Shown here: one piece after another, positions 9,006-18,239 of the stretch
How positions within the stretch are numbered: position 1 is the first letter of the stretch
Layout: each line of letters begins with the position of its first letter
Origin: Robbsia andropogonis
GTDB lineage: Bacteria > Pseudomonadota > Gammaproteobacteria > Burkholderiales > Burkholderiaceae
Assembly (NCBI RefSeq): GCF_000970345.1
Contig: NZ_LAQU01000032.1
Coordinates: forward strand, 1 to 47,720
Direction of reading: 5' to 3'
Length of the DNA stretch: 47,720 bases
Made by a program: the position numbers and the translations under genes
The notes under the pieces: model-generated
What the model was told of the DNA's origin: nothing
What the model saw: the letters and a program-made list of their open reading frames with translations, nothing else
The model's database searches: none

Positions 9006-9765
9006 CGCACGACCATCTCGACCAGACACCGCTCGCGCGGCATTTCGACGCGCTGCCTGACGGCTGGCGTGCCTGCCTGACGGATTTCCTGGCCAGTGAC
9101 ACCTATCCGCGGCTCTGCCAATTCGTCGATGGTGAGCGGGCAGCCGGCAAGACGATCTACCCGGCCGACCCATTCCGGGCTTTGACGTTAATGGATGCCG
9201 ATCACGTCCGCGTGGTCATTCTCGGGCAGGACCCGTACCACGGTGAAGACCATGGCATTCCACAGGCGCACGGACTGGCCTTCTCGGTGCCACCAGGCGT
9301 CCGGCCTCCACCATCGCTGCGCAATATCTGCAAGGAAATCAGCGCGGAGTTTGGCCACCCCCCCCTACGCATGGTTGCCTCGATCATTGGGCGCGCCAAG
9401 GCGTGCTGCTGTTGAACACGGTCCTGACAGTCGAAAAAGCCAATGCCGGCAGCCATGCGAAGCACGGCTGGGAGCGCTGCACCGATGCCTTGATCGCCCG
9501 GCTCGGTGCAAGCCCGACGCCGTTGGTGTTTCTGCTATGGGGTGCCCATGCGCAAGCAAAACGCGCATTGCTGATGCAGCACGCGCATCATCTTGTATTG
9601 GAAGCACCGCATCCTTCACCGTTATCCGCACATCGGGGTTTTCTGGGCTGTGGCCACTTTGGGGAAGCCAATCGCTTTCTCACGCACCACGGTTTCGCCC
9701 CGATCGACTGGTCGATTCCAGCGGCGGCGATCGTCGAAAGTCAGGCTAACGGCACGCTGTTTTAA
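9002..9765 (+). pseudogene. ung: uracil-DNA glycosylase, split by a -1 frameshift
   Basis: Family 1 uracil-DNA glycosylase, which excises uracil from DNA. The first frame (9002-9415) carries the water-activating motif [15 protein letters not shown], then [17 protein letters not shown], and derails after EFGHPP. The other frame takes up the family sequence at once: [25 protein letters not shown], then VFLLWGAHAQAKR and the DNA-intercalation segment HPSPLSAHRGFLGCGHF, ending at 9765. The junction is the run of eight C at 9358-9365; one added C rejoins the two halves into about 254 residues. The first-frame product would lack the HPSPLS loop and be inactive. As for gph and hemA, a homopolymer sequencing error is the simplest explanation. 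Confidence 0.9.
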
Positions 9766-9807
9766 CTGCGTCCGCCCGAAGGCTACTTTCCATCACACAC
9801 ACACTAA

Positions 9808-9851
9808 AGCGGCACGATTCCCCTGTTGAACCAGGGGTCGATCGTGCCGCT
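9808..9851. terminator. large hairpin between convergent ung and azoR
   Basis: Inverted repeat AGCGGCACGAT (9808-9818) / ATCGTGCCGCT (9841-9851) with an inner CCCCTG (9820-9825) / CAGGGG (9832-9837) stem. It lies between two convergent genes, so it probably serves both. No long T-run adjoins on either strand; a short CA repeat precedes it. Confidence 0.6.
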
Positions 9852-9892
9852 AGAGGCCGTGCCAGGCCGCGCGTTGCGCGAGAAAAAACAAT

Positions 9893-10492
9893 TTACAGCG
9901 CGGCAATCGCCTCACGCGCGCTCGACAGCGCCAGCGCGGCTGCATCCGGCCCCATCGCGAAACCTTCGGCATACACGAATGTCACATCGGTCATGCCCAG
10001 GAAACCCAGGATCAACTTCAGGTAAGGGGTCTGCACATCCATCGGCGTACCCGTATACTTGCCACCCCGCGCCGCGGCGACGATCACTTTCTTGCCCTTG
10101 ATCAGCCCTTCCGGCGTGCCTTCCGGCGTGTAGCGGAACGTCACGCCGGCACGTGTAATCCAGTCCAGATAGCCCTTCAATTGCGTCGAGTCGGCGAAGT
10201 TGTATAACGGCGCGCCGATGACGACGATGTCTGCTGCGCGCAGTTCGTCGATCAGTGCGTCGCTACGGGCAACGATCGCCTTCTGTGCGTCGCTGCGAGA
10301 TTCCGCCGGCGTAAAGAATGCGCCCAGGATTTCGTCGCCCAGCAACGGCAATCCTGTCGACAACAGGTCGCGCACGACAACCGTCGCGCCCGGATGCTTG
10401 GCTTTCAGATGTGCGGTGGTTTCGTTGGCCAGCAATGTCGAGTTCGCGCCTTGCGAGCGCGCGGCACCATTGATTTGAAGAATCGTGGTCAT
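9893..10492 (-). CDS. azoR: FMN-dependent NADH-azoreductase
   Basis: Flavodoxin-fold oxidoreductase of the AzoR family that reduces azo dyes and quinones by a two-electron mechanism; cytoplasmic homodimer with FMN. 199 residues. FMN-phosphate-binding segment [15 protein letters not shown] at the N-terminus, [42 protein letters not shown] around residues 90-130, and AARGGKY binding the isoalloxazine near residue 145. AGGA lies six bases before the start. It is divergent from a LysR regulator with a 207-base spacer, an arrangement common for redox-responsive control. Confidence 0.93.
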   Translation of the reverse strand: MTTILQINGAARSQGANSTLLANETTAHLKAKHPGATVVVRDLLSTGLPLLGDEILGAFFTPAESRSDAQKAIVARSDALIDELRAADIVVIGAPLYNFADSTQLKGYLDWITRAGVTFRYTPEGTPEGLIKGKKVIVAAARGGKYTGTPMDVQTPYLKLILGFLGMTDVTFVYAEGFAMGPDAAALALSSAREAIAAL

Positions 10493-10629
10493 GGTGGTTC
10501 CTGTCCAAAAAAGGAGGTCACATGGAAGATCGATCGTCCGTCACCTGAGCGGTTTGGCGACCCTGCATGACAAGGCCGTGGCATCCAGGCGTGCACGGTA
10601 ATCGTGATGGCTTCATTGTAGACTTCACC

Positions 10630-10682
10630 GTTTTTGGCACAAGTCGCAAATTTGGGTAACATTGTCCCGTTTTTGGGACAAA
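10630..10682 (+). promoter_or_regulatory. repeated operator-like site between azoR and lysR
   Basis: The 14-base motif CGTTTTTGGNACAA occurs at 10629-10642 and again at 10668-10681, exactly 39 bases apart. The second copy overlaps an inverted repeat TTGTCCC (10662-10668) / GGGACAA (10675-10681) with a 6-base spacer. The inverted repeat has the T-to-A dyad shape bound by LysR-type regulators. The site is 18 bases before the lysR start, so autoregulation and control of azoR are both plausible. No binding is shown by sequence alone. Confidence 0.55.
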
Positions 10683-10699
10683 TGCCAAGGAGCCCGCCA

Positions 10700-11812
10700 A
10701 TGGCCGCGATGGACGATCTGAACGACATGCTGGTATTCGCCGAGGTGGCACGTTCGGGCAGTTTGACGGCCGCCGGGGCCGTGCTCGGCATGCCCAAGAC
10801 CACCGTCAGCCGGCGTCTTGCAAAACTCGAACAACGGTTGGGCACCCGGCTGCTGGATAAGACCACGCGCAAATTGGAATTGACGGAAGTCGGGGAAGCC
10901 TACCTCCAGCACTGTCTGCCGATTCTCGAGGATGTTGAAAATGCGCGAGATTTTGCATCGCAATTAGCGCAGCGTCCGCGAGGTCTGCTCCGTATCTCTG
11001 CGCCCCCGGATTTTTCCGAGCTTTGGCTCGCCGGTCCGCTTGCCGGTTTCAGCGCGCGCTACCCGGAAGTCACGCTGGAATTCGATCTTAGCGCACGTCA
11101 TGTCGACCTGATTGGCGAGCGAATCGACATCGCCATTCGCGCGGGTCATCTCACGGACTCGACGCTGATTGCCCGGCAACTGGGGGTGATGACACGCTCC
11201 CTGTATGCCAGTCGCGCCTACCTGGATCGCGCGGGCCGCCCGGAAACACCGGACGATCTGGCACGACATCGCTTCGTGCTGCTGCGTGGGGCGCGCAAGG
11301 TGCACGATCGCGATACACTGACCCGCGGCCGGCAGACCGTGGAACTCAAGATGCGCGGGCGCGTGGAAGCGAATAGCCTGACGATGGTACGGGAACTGGT
11401 TTCCGCGGGAGCAGGCATTTCGGTACTTCCGGATGCGATGACGGGGGAACAACGGCAGCGGCATGAACTCGAACGGGTATTGCCGGAATGGCAACTCCCC
11501 ACTACCGCGATACATCTGGTGACCCCATCACGGCGTTTCGTGCCACGCAAGACACAAGCGTTTATCGAATATGTGACCGAGATCGAACCCATGTGCCGCG
11601 CGATCGAACGCGCCAGTCTTGGCCAACCCGTTTCGCCACGCGTGACGCTGTCCGACCCGGCACCGCCCTATCCCGTGATCGATGCTACGACCCATGCAGC
11701 CGTGTCATGTGACCAACGGCCCGCCCAGCCTTACCGTATGCGGCCGATGCCCGATTTCGGTGGCAGCCACGCCGCCTCCGAAACCATCGAGCCCCCTCTC
11801 AATCGCGGATAA
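10700..11812 (+). CDS. LysR-family transcriptional regulator
   Basis: LysR-type regulator. The N-terminal winged helix-turn-helix is MDDLNDMLVFAEVARSGSLT then AAGAVLGMPKTTVSRRLAKLEQRLGTRLLDKTTRKLELTEVG (residues 4-65). The effector-binding domain follows from about residue 90 to 295, with ISAPPDFSELWLAGPLAGFSARYPEVTLEF and GISVLPD. The start at 10700 is set by AAGGAG seven bases upstream. About 60 residues beyond the usual end (from RASLGQPV on) are Pro/Ser/Thr-rich and not family-like; this tail overlaps the end of the convergent M61 gene by 14 bases. Likely targets are azoR and itself, because of position and the repeated operator. The inducer is unknown. Confidence 0.92.
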   Translation: MAAMDDLNDMLVFAEVARSGSLTAAGAVLGMPKTTVSRRLAKLEQRLGTRLLDKTTRKLELTEVGEAYLQHCLPILEDVENARDFASQLAQRPRGLLRISAPPDFSELWLAGPLAGFSARYPEVTLEFDLSARHVDLIGERIDIAIRAGHLTDSTLIARQLGVMTRSLYASRAYLDRAGRPETPDDLARHRFVLLRGARKVHDRDTLTRGRQTVELKMRGRVEANSLTMVRELVSAGAGISVLPDAMTGEQRQRHELERVLPEWQLPTTAIHLVTPSRRFVPRKTQAFIEYVTEIEPMCRAIERASLGQPVSPRVTLSDPAPPYPVIDATTHAAVSCDQRPAQPYRMRPMPDFGGSHAASETIEPPLNRG

Positions 11813-13766
11813 TTCCCAGCCAAGCGTCGAAATAACGCCGCGCGGAGACATCATCGAACGGCACCCCGGTGGCCGTTTCCGGAATCGTACCGGGGAAGTT
11901 GTCGACCGACACTTCCCCGGCGCGCTCCTTCGCCGCCCCTTCATCCGCCGAATACACCTTATCAGGCGCACGCGTGGAATCGTGCAGCGCGTATTCGGTC
12001 ACATCCGGTGCATCGAGTGTCAATTCGCAGATGCGTAACTGGTCGCGGCGGAACGCATGGAGCGTGACCGTGGTCCCGGGTAGATAACGCGAGAGCAAGC
12101 CATCCAGATTCGACCCGGTAACACGATACCCATCGAGTGCAACCAGGACATCACCCGCCGACAGGCCGGCGCGACGCGCAGCCCCCCCATCGTGCACCAC
12201 CGCCAGGGAAGCATCCCCCTTGACGCGCGCGCCAATCGACACCGATTGCTTCGCCTTGACCGGCGAAATCGTGACACCAAACGGCGCCAGCAGTGCCGCA
12301 AGCGGAAGGTCCTCCGTGCCATCGACCGCCAACGCATGCAATTCGGTCAAATCGACGCCGGTTGCCTCGCGCATTAATGGCACGACCTCATCCGGCCGGA
12401 CGCCACGGCCGCCATCCGCGGTATAGAACGTCCTGCCATAGCGTTGCCACAGAAGCCGCATTACATCGTCAAGCGACTTCTCGCCGTCCGTATGCGCCCG
12501 GATGCGCAAGTCGAAGGCCAGCGCCACCAACGATCCCTTCGTGTAATAGCTGACGATCGCATTGGCCGCATTTTCGTCCTGCCGGTAGTACTTGGTCCAC
12601 GCATCGAACGAACTTTGCGCCACGCTTTGCTTCAGGCGACCGCTATTGCGCAACACGCCACCCAGTGTCTTTCCCACCAGTTTCAGGTAGTCCTTCTGAC
12701 CGATCACACCGGCCCGAACCAGCATCAGGTCGTCGTAATAGGACGTAAAACCCTCGAACAGCCACAGCAGCGGCGTATAGCATTCCTCGTGCAAGTCATA
12801 AGGCGCAAAGACATCGGGTTTGATGCGTTTGACATTCCAGGTATGAAAGTATTCGTGACTGCAAAGGCCGAGGTACGTGCGATACCCGTCGGACATCGGC
12901 GTATCCGCTGGTTCATCAAGAATCGGAAAATCGCTGCGCTTCGCGACCAACGCGGTGGAGGCCCGATGCTCCAGTCCGCCATAACCGTCCGCGGTCGCCA
13001 TCGTCATGAACACGTAGCGCGACATTGGCGCGCGACGGGTTTCCGGCTCGAAAAGAGCGATCTGTGCCTCGCAGATTCGCTTAAGGTCGCGGGTCAACCT
13101 GTCCATGTCCAGTCGTGGCACACCACCACTGATGACCACGTCGTGCGGCACACCATGCGCATCGAAGCTGGCCAGCACAAATTCACCCAGCGTGACCGGA
13201 TGATCGATCAGTTCGTCGTAGTTATCCGCTTCGTACAAGCCAAATCCGTATCGCGACGTCCCTTCGGCTTCCCGCAGAGAGGTTGCCACACGCCATCCTT
13301 CGAATGAGGTGTTCGAGACATTGTCGCCAGACACAGGGGCGTTGACCGCGGCACGGCCCGGCTGGGCGATATCGATGGTACAGCGCGACGTCTCCCGGCC
13401 TTCCACGGCCAGAAACACGCTGGTGCCATTGAAGAAACCAACATGCTGGTCCAGGTGGGCGCTGCGCACCGACAGATCCCAAGCATAGACCTGGTAATGC
13501 AACGTCAGCCCGCGTCCGGGTGCCAGTGGCCCGCATAGCCAGCGATCCTTCCTGGTCTGGTTCACGTGCACGGGCGCACCGGTGTCATCCTCGGCACGCA
13601 GTGTGACAATATTGCGCGCGAACTCCCGGATCATATAGCTACCGGGAATCCACGCCGGCAGATAGACTGCCTGCACCGTGGCGTCAGGATCGGCGATCGT
13701 CAGCGTGACGTCGAAGAGATGCGCGGCGGCCTGGTCCGCGCGAATGCCGTAACGTATCGTGCTCAT
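11799..13766 (-). CDS. M61-family glycyl aminopeptidase with PDZ domain
   Basis: Metallopeptidase of family M61 (655 residues). The zinc site is HEYFHTWNVKRIKP near residue 300 (HExxH), with the downstream glutamate in LWLFEGFTSYYDDLML. Preceding it is YGGLEHRAST, also typical. A PDZ domain lies near residues 500-590 (VSIGARVKGDASLAVVHDGGAARRAGLSAGDVLVALDG). The N-terminal beta domain contains LPAWIPGSYMIREFARNI. Known M61 enzymes release N-terminal glycine or alanine; the role in this organism is unknown. No signal peptide is visible. The ATG at 13766 gives the family start MSTIRYGI; an in-frame GTG at 13826 would add 20 residues with no support. Confidence 0.9.
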   Translation of the reverse strand: MSTIRYGIRADQAAAHLFDVTLTIADPDATVQAVYLPAWIPGSYMIREFARNIVTLRAEDDTGAPVHVNQTRKDRWLCGPLAPGRGLTLHYQVYAWDLSVRSAHLDQHVGFFNGTSVFLAVEGRETSRCTIDIAQPGRAAVNAPVSGDNVSNTSFEGWRVATSLREAEGTSRYGFGLYEADNYDELIDHPVTLGEFVLASFDAHGVPHDVVISGGVPRLDMDRLTRDLKRICEAQIALFEPETRRAPMSRYVFMTMATADGYGGLEHRASTALVAKRSDFPILDEPADTPMSDGYRTYLGLCSHEYFHTWNVKRIKPDVFAPYDLHEECYTPLLWLFEGFTSYYDDLMLVRAGVIGQKDYLKLVGKTLGGVLRNSGRLKQSVAQSSFDAWTKYYRQDENAANAIVSYYTKGSLVALAFDLRIRAHTDGEKSLDDVMRLLWQRYGRTFYTADGGRGVRPDEVVPLMREATGVDLTELHALAVDGTEDLPLAALLAPFGVTISPVKAKQSVSIGARVKGDASLAVVHDGGAARRAGLSAGDVLVALDGYRVTGSNLDGLLSRYLPGTTVTLHAFRRDQLRICELTLDAPDVTEYALHDSTRAPDKVYSADEGAAKERAGEVSVDNFPGTIPETATGVPFDDVSARRYFDAWLGIIRD

Positions 13767-13977
13767 GAAAGCATGATAGCCCGCGTGCCGAAATTCGGCG
13801 AGCGTCCCGGAGCGCGGCGAGGGCACCGAGGGCGCGCTTCATGATGCACGTCTCCGGCCTGTGTGGCAAAACGGCGCCTGGCAGGCGGCGTTTCAGAAAC
13901 CGCGGGCGTTGTTTGTAACGCCGCAGCGCGGACATTTCCCCCCTTTCGCGGAGGTTCAGCCCGACGCGCGCATGGCG

Positions 13978-14751
13978 TCAGCTTTTTTTGTTACTGGCTT
14001 GGGCAGCCTTCAACGCTTTCTCGAGACTGTCGCTGTCGACCGCACCAGGCAGGCGATTGCCATCGACCAGGAATACCGTGGGCGTACCCGTGACATTCAT
14101 CGACTGACCCATCGCAAGGTTCCGCTGCAGCACCGCAACATTGCAACTTCCGTCATTGCCCGGCACCTGCTTACGCAGCATCCAGTTTTCCCACGCGGCT
14201 CCCCGGTCCTTCGCACACCAGATCGCCTTGGATTTTGCGACTGAATCCGGTGACAGGATCGGGAACAGGAACGTGTAGACCGTCACATTGTCGACCTTCT
14301 GCAGCGTTTCTTCCAGCTTATGACAATACGGACAATGTGGATCCGAGAACACCGCGATTTTGCGCGCGCCGTTGCCATGCACCACCTTCACCGCATCTTG
14401 CAATGGCAGCGATGCGAAATCGATTCGATTGATCTGATCCGTCCGCTCCTGGGTCAGGTTCGCCCCGGTAGTCGTATCGCGGATCTCGCCTAGCATCAGA
14501 TATTGGCCAGTGGGGTCGGCGTAATACACCTGCTTATTCACATCGACTTCATACAGACCTGCGATGGGTGACTTGCGGATCTCGCTGATCTCGGCCTTGC
14601 TACCAAGGCGCTCTTGGAGCGTCTTTTTCAGCGCCTCGACTTTGGCGTCGGTTTCGGCATGCGCGCCCAGCGACATGGTCGTCGCCAAGGCCAGGACCAG
14701 CGCAGCCCCCACGCGACGGGCGGCCAAGCGGCCTGGATTGAAAACAGTCAT
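13978..14751 (-). CDS. dsbC: thiol:disulfide interchange protein DsbC
   Basis: Periplasmic disulfide isomerase that rearranges wrong disulfides; homodimer kept reduced by DsbD. Signal peptide at residues 1-32 (hydrophobic LVLALATTMSLGAHA). The N-terminal dimerisation domain covers about residues 35-100. The thioredoxin domain contains FSDPHCPYCHKLEE with the active-site pair Cys140-Pro-Tyr-Cys143 and the cis-proline in VTGTPTVFLVDG. A second cysteine pair lies in WCAKDRG and DGSCNV, as in E. coli DsbC. 257 residues. The start has AGGAAGG six bases upstream. It lies downstream of the UbiH-type gene with a 66-base gap, probably cotranscribed. Confidence 0.95.
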   Translation of the reverse strand: MTVFNPGRLAARRVGAALVLALATTMSLGAHAETDAKVEALKKTLQERLGSKAEISEIRKSPIAGLYEVDVNKQVYYADPTGQYLMLGEIRDTTTGANLTQERTDQINRIDFASLPLQDAVKVVHGNGARKIAVFSDPHCPYCHKLEETLQKVDNVTVYTFLFPILSPDSVAKSKAIWCAKDRGAAWENWMLRKQVPGNDGSCNVAVLQRNLAMGQSMNVTGTPTVFLVDGNRLPGAVDSDSLEKALKAAQASNKKS

Positions 14752-14817
14752 CGCGCACCTTCCTCTACGATAGATTTGATTCGACGCGGCGCCATGGCAC
14801 CCCGCCCCCTTCCTACT

Positions 14818-16080
14818 TCAACCCAACGCGTGCTCGACGAGCCAGCGCTTGACAAACGGCTGTGCCGATACGAGCGACATGCCCACGTTCCGTAATCCTT
14901 GCGCCACCGTTCCGGGTAACGCGAACAACCGGTGCAAGCCATCGGTGGCAAGTGTCAGCGATGCGATGTCTTCCCGGCGCGCACGCTCGTAACGTCGCAA
15001 CAACACACGATCGCCCAGGTCCCGGAACGTTTCCTTCTCCCGCAGCACGTCGGTCAGCGCGGCGACATCACGCAAGCCCAGATTCACGCCCTGTCCCGCC
15101 AGCGGATGTATCAGATGCGCGGCATCGCCCACCAGGGCGACACGTGGCGCGATTAGCTTGTCCACCCGTTGCAATGCCAGTGGGAAACCTACTGGCGAGG
15201 TCACACATTCAAACGTTCCGTGGGTCGCGCCGGCCAGCCGCTCCAGTTCCGCAGCCAGCACGTCCCCGCCCTGCGCCACCAGGCGTTGCGCATGATCAGT
15301 CTCGGCAGACCAGACCAGCGAGACATACGGGCCCGCCATCGGCAACAACGCAATAATCTCGCCGTCCCGGAACCATTGCCAAGCGGTTTCCGCATGGGGC
15401 AGTGAAATCCGGAAATTGGCTACCACTCCGGTCTGCGCATAATCCCGACGCTCGACGCTCGCACCAATCTGCGCCCGCACCCATGAATGGGCGCCGTCAG
15501 CCCCGACGATCAATTCCGCTTCCAGCGTTCGACCGTCGTCCAACGTCAACAACGCCGGTTTATCGGACCTGACCGGATCGATTTGCAAGCCCTGCGCGCG
15601 TGCGTTCAGCCAGGTCAGTTGCGGCTGGAAGCGCAAAGCGGCATCCAGTGCGTTTTCCACCTGCAACGATTCAACAATATGGGCCAGTTGCGGCACCGCT
15701 GCCTGGAATGCGGAAAAATGCAATGCACCGGTGCCATCGCCCAGCACGCGCATATCGGATACCGGTCCAAGTCGCTCGGGGTCCAACGCCTGCCAGACAC
15801 GCAATCTTTCGAACAGTGCCTGCGAACTGGCGGACAAGGCATAGACACGCTGGTCGAATGGCTGGTCCGCCGGCAGGGGCGCCGCTTGCGGCGCAAGCAG
15901 CGCAACACGCAATCCAGACTGGCTCAGCGCAAGCGCAGCGGCTTTACCCACAAGACCACCGCCAACGACGATCGCATGCTGCGGCAATGCCGCTTTTCGA
16001 GACGTGTGGAGGGGGCTGTGCGGCGCGCCATGAAGAGGCTTTTGGGCTGGCATCGGATGCGGTGGGGGTCGAGGGGACAT
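14818..16080 (-). CDS. UbiH/UbiF/VisC-family FAD-dependent hydroxylase
   Basis: Flavoprotein monooxygenase of the family that hydroxylates the ring in ubiquinone synthesis. 420 residues. The FAD-binding Rossmann motif IVVGGGLVGKAAALALSQSG is near residues 38-57, the mid motif ELIVGADGAHSWVR near 210, and the second FAD motif ALVGDAAHLIHPLAGQGVNLGLRDV near 330. The first 30 residues are an unusual proline/histidine-rich extension after the ATG at 16080. Which ring position it acts on (UbiH, UbiF, UbiM or similar) cannot be read from the sequence. It is divergent from ychF with a 190-base spacer and is followed by dsbC. Confidence 0.88.
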   Translation of the reverse strand: MSPRPPPHPMPAQKPLHGAPHSPLHTSRKAALPQHAIVVGGGLVGKAAALALSQSGLRVALLAPQAAPLPADQPFDQRVYALSASSQALFERLRVWQALDPERLGPVSDMRVLGDGTGALHFSAFQAAVPQLAHIVESLQVENALDAALRFQPQLTWLNARAQGLQIDPVRSDKPALLTLDDGRTLEAELIVGADGAHSWVRAQIGASVERRDYAQTGVVANFRISLPHAETAWQWFRDGEIIALLPMAGPYVSLVWSAETDHAQRLVAQGGDVLAAELERLAGATHGTFECVTSPVGFPLALQRVDKLIAPRVALVGDAAHLIHPLAGQGVNLGLRDVAALTDVLREKETFRDLGDRVLLRRYERARREDIASLTLATDGLHRLFALPGTVAQGLRNVGMSLVSAQPFVKRWLVEHALG

Positions 16081-16270
16081 CGATGCATTATACCGTTGGG
16101 CGTTTACACGGCCGGTATGCTTGCGCAACTTAAAATTGCGAAAGCAATGGTTGTAAAGTCGAATCTCAGAATCCCGTCGCAGCGGAAACAGCTGCCGCTC
16201 GGGGTACAATCGCGGTTTGCGCACGCAGCGTATGCCGTGCGGCCACATCCCAGATTACCGAAGGTCCTCC

Positions 16271-17365
16271 ATGAGCCTCCAATGCGGCATCGTCGGCTTG
16301 CCGAACGTCGGCAAGTCCACCCTGTTCAACGCGCTGACGAAAGCCGGCATCGCGGCGGAAAACTATCCGTTCTGCACGATCGAACCGAATGTCGGCATCG
16401 TCGAAGTGCCCGACCCACGCCTGGCGGCCTTGAGCGCCATCGTATCGCCGGAGCGTATCGTCCCGGCCGTGGTCGAGTTCGTCGACATCGCGGGGCTGGT
16501 GGCCGGCGCATCGACCGGAGAAGGCCTGGGCAACAAATTCCTCGCGAACATTCGCGAAACCGATGCAATCACGCACGTCGTACGATGCTTCCAGGATGAA
16601 AACGTGATCCACGTGGCCGGTCGCGTCGATCCGATCGCCGATATCGAAGTGATCAATACCGAACTCGCGCTGTCCGATATGGCCACGGTGGAAAAGGCCC
16701 TAACACGGTATTCCAAGGCCGCAAAATCCGGCAACGACAAGGAAGCAGGAAAGCTTGTCGCCGTGATGGAAAAGGCGCAAGCGCAGTTGAATGAGGCCAA
16801 GCCGGTGCGCGCATTGGATCTGTCGGATGATGAGATTGGGTTGCTGAAACCGTTCTGCTTGATCACGTCGAAACCGGTGATGTACGTGGCCAACGTCAAG
16901 GACGACGGTTTCGAGAATAATCCGCTGCTGGACGCGGTAAAGGCCTATGCGGCCGCGGAAAAGGCACCGGTCGTATCCGTCTGCGCCGCCGTGGAAGCAG
17001 AAATCGCGGATATGCCCGAAGAGGATGCAACGGTGTTCCTCGCCGATATGGGGATGGAAGAGCCGGGCCTGAACCGCGTGATCCGCGCCGCATACAGTCT
17101 GTTGGGGCTGCAGACGTATTTCACGGCCGGCGTGAAAGAAGTACGGGCATGGACGATCCGCGTCGGTGCAACCGCGCCGCAAGCGGCCGGTGTCATCCAC
17201 ACGGACTTCGAGCGTGGTTTCATCCGCGCCCAAACCATCGGCTTTGACGACTACATTCATTACAAGGGCGAACAAGGCGCGAAGGAAGCAGGCAAGATGC
17301 GCGCCGAAGGCAAGGAATATGTCATCAAGGACGGCGACGTGCTGAACTTCCTGTTTAACGTCTAA
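16271..17365 (+). CDS. ychF: redox-regulated ATPase YchF
   Basis: Obg-family P-loop protein that prefers ATP over GTP and associates with ribosomes (364 residues, typical). Walker [10 protein letters not shown] at residues 9-17, switch [22 protein letters not shown] near 75, and the nucleotide-base motif region [13 protein letters not shown] near 200, which replaces the NKxD of true GTPases. The C-terminal TGS domain contains [40 protein letters not shown] and ends VLNFLFNV. The ATG at 16271 gives the conserved [10 protein letters not shown] strong terminator follows. Confidence 0.97.
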   Translation: MSLQCGIVGLPNVGKSTLFNALTKAGIAAENYPFCTIEPNVGIVEVPDPRLAALSAIVSPERIVPAVVEFVDIAGLVAGASTGEGLGNKFLANIRETDAITHVVRCFQDENVIHVAGRVDPIADIEVINTELALSDMATVEKALTRYSKAAKSGNDKEAGKLVAVMEKAQAQLNEAKPVRALDLSDDEIGLLKPFCLITSKPVMYVANVKDDGFENNPLLDAVKAYAAAEKAPVVSVCAAVEAEIADMPEEDATVFLADMGMEEPGLNRVIRAAYSLLGLQTYFTAGVKEVRAWTIRVGATAPQAAGVIHTDFERGFIRAQTIGFDDYIHYKGEQGAKEAGKMRAEGKEYVIKDGDVLNFLFNV

Positions 17366-17394
17366 GCCACTTGCTCTCAAAAAGACGTACGAAT

Positions 17395-17423
17395 AAAAAG
17401 CGACCGAATGGGTCGCTTTTTTT
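17395..17423 (+). terminator. intrinsic terminator after ychF
   Basis: Stem AAAAAGCGACC (17395-17405) / GGTCGCTTTTT (17411-17421) with a GAATG loop and a run of seven T (17417-17423). The A-tract mirrors the T-tract, so it could also act on the minus strand. Confidence 0.92.
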
Positions 17424-17524
17424 ATCCCGAATTTTTGCCAGATATTCCTATCCCTGGCGCTTCCATCACGCACCGGAAATGCATGACGTGTGCGATGAAA
17501 GACGAACCGGCAACCCGTGCACGG

Positions 17525-18226
17525 TCACTGCCCCGCAGCCCCCATTTCCAATCCCGCCAGTCGCCACGACCACAACCCGGCGCGACGAAACACGAAAACG
17601 ACCGGATGATCATCACCACGCTGGACCGATGCGGCCACCGTCGACATGTCGCGGTAGCGAACCGCATAATGCAGCGGTTTGCCATCGACGATGTTATCGT
17701 CGCTGCGAACATCGTCACGCTGTGATGCATGCGCGTCACCCGGCGTACCGGTCATCGATGACGGCCCGGCTCCCGCCGTACCGCTCGCCCCCTCACCCGC
17801 CGCGGCACTACCCGCCGCATCGGACGGAGGCGCGGCGGGAGGCAATGGCACACCAGGCAAAGGCTGTGCATTCTCCATTACCCACATGACCGTCTGGGGC
17901 GTCACCGCAATGTTCACCACCGCACCGCCCACTTGGCGTCCCAGCATTTGACCCAGCCTGCCTAACGCATTGCTGCTGGGCGGTGCCTCGGTCGTCGGAA
18001 ACATCTGCGCGCGAACGCTCTCACGCAGTGCCGCGTAATCGACATACGACGAAAAAGTTTGCGCATCGCGCGCCTGCACCGCATTGCGCATCGCCCTTAA
18101 CGTCCACCACGGGCTTGCATACACACTAGCGATAAACCCGATTGCCACGATCGCGACAACCCATATCGCAGGCCGCGACGCACCGCGTTGCCGAGTCAAA
18201 CATCCTGTTAACCGATTCACTCCCAC
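17525..18226 (-). CDS. DUF2939 domain membrane-anchored protein
   Basis: Protein of 233 residues with one N-terminal transmembrane segment (AIWVVAIVAIGFIASVYA, about residues 20-38), then the DUF2939 pattern SPWWTLRAMRNAVQARDAQTFSSYVDYAALRESVRAQMF. A Gly/Ala/Pro-rich linker (about residues 125-165) separates it from a C-terminal part ending RAGLWSWRLAGLEM. Function of the family is unknown; the large part is probably periplasmic. The start is GTG at 18226 with GGGGAG seven bases upstream. It lies 13 bases after the glycosyltransferase gene and is probably its downstream operon partner. Confidence 0.82.
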   Translation of the reverse strand: MGVNRLTGCLTRQRGASRPAIWVVAIVAIGFIASVYASPWWTLRAMRNAVQARDAQTFSSYVDYAALRESVRAQMFPTTEAPPSSNALGRLGQMLGRQVGGAVVNIAVTPQTVMWVMENAQPLPGVPLPPAAPPSDAAGSAAAGEGASGTAGAGPSSMTGTPGDAHASQRDDVRSDDNIVDGKPLHYAVRYRDMSTVAASVQRGDDHPVVFVFRRAGLWSWRLAGLEMGAAGQ

Positions 18227-18239
18227 AGCGCGCTCCCCG

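Noticed and set aside
12444-13307. 287-codon plus-strand frame opposite the M61 peptidase gene
   Set aside because: Antisense shadow of a clear metallopeptidase; no family features.
15487-16599. 370-codon plus-strand frame across the UbiH-type gene and the start of ychF
   Set aside because: It crosses two well-supported genes and a divergent promoter region, and its sequence is Arg/His/Gln rich.
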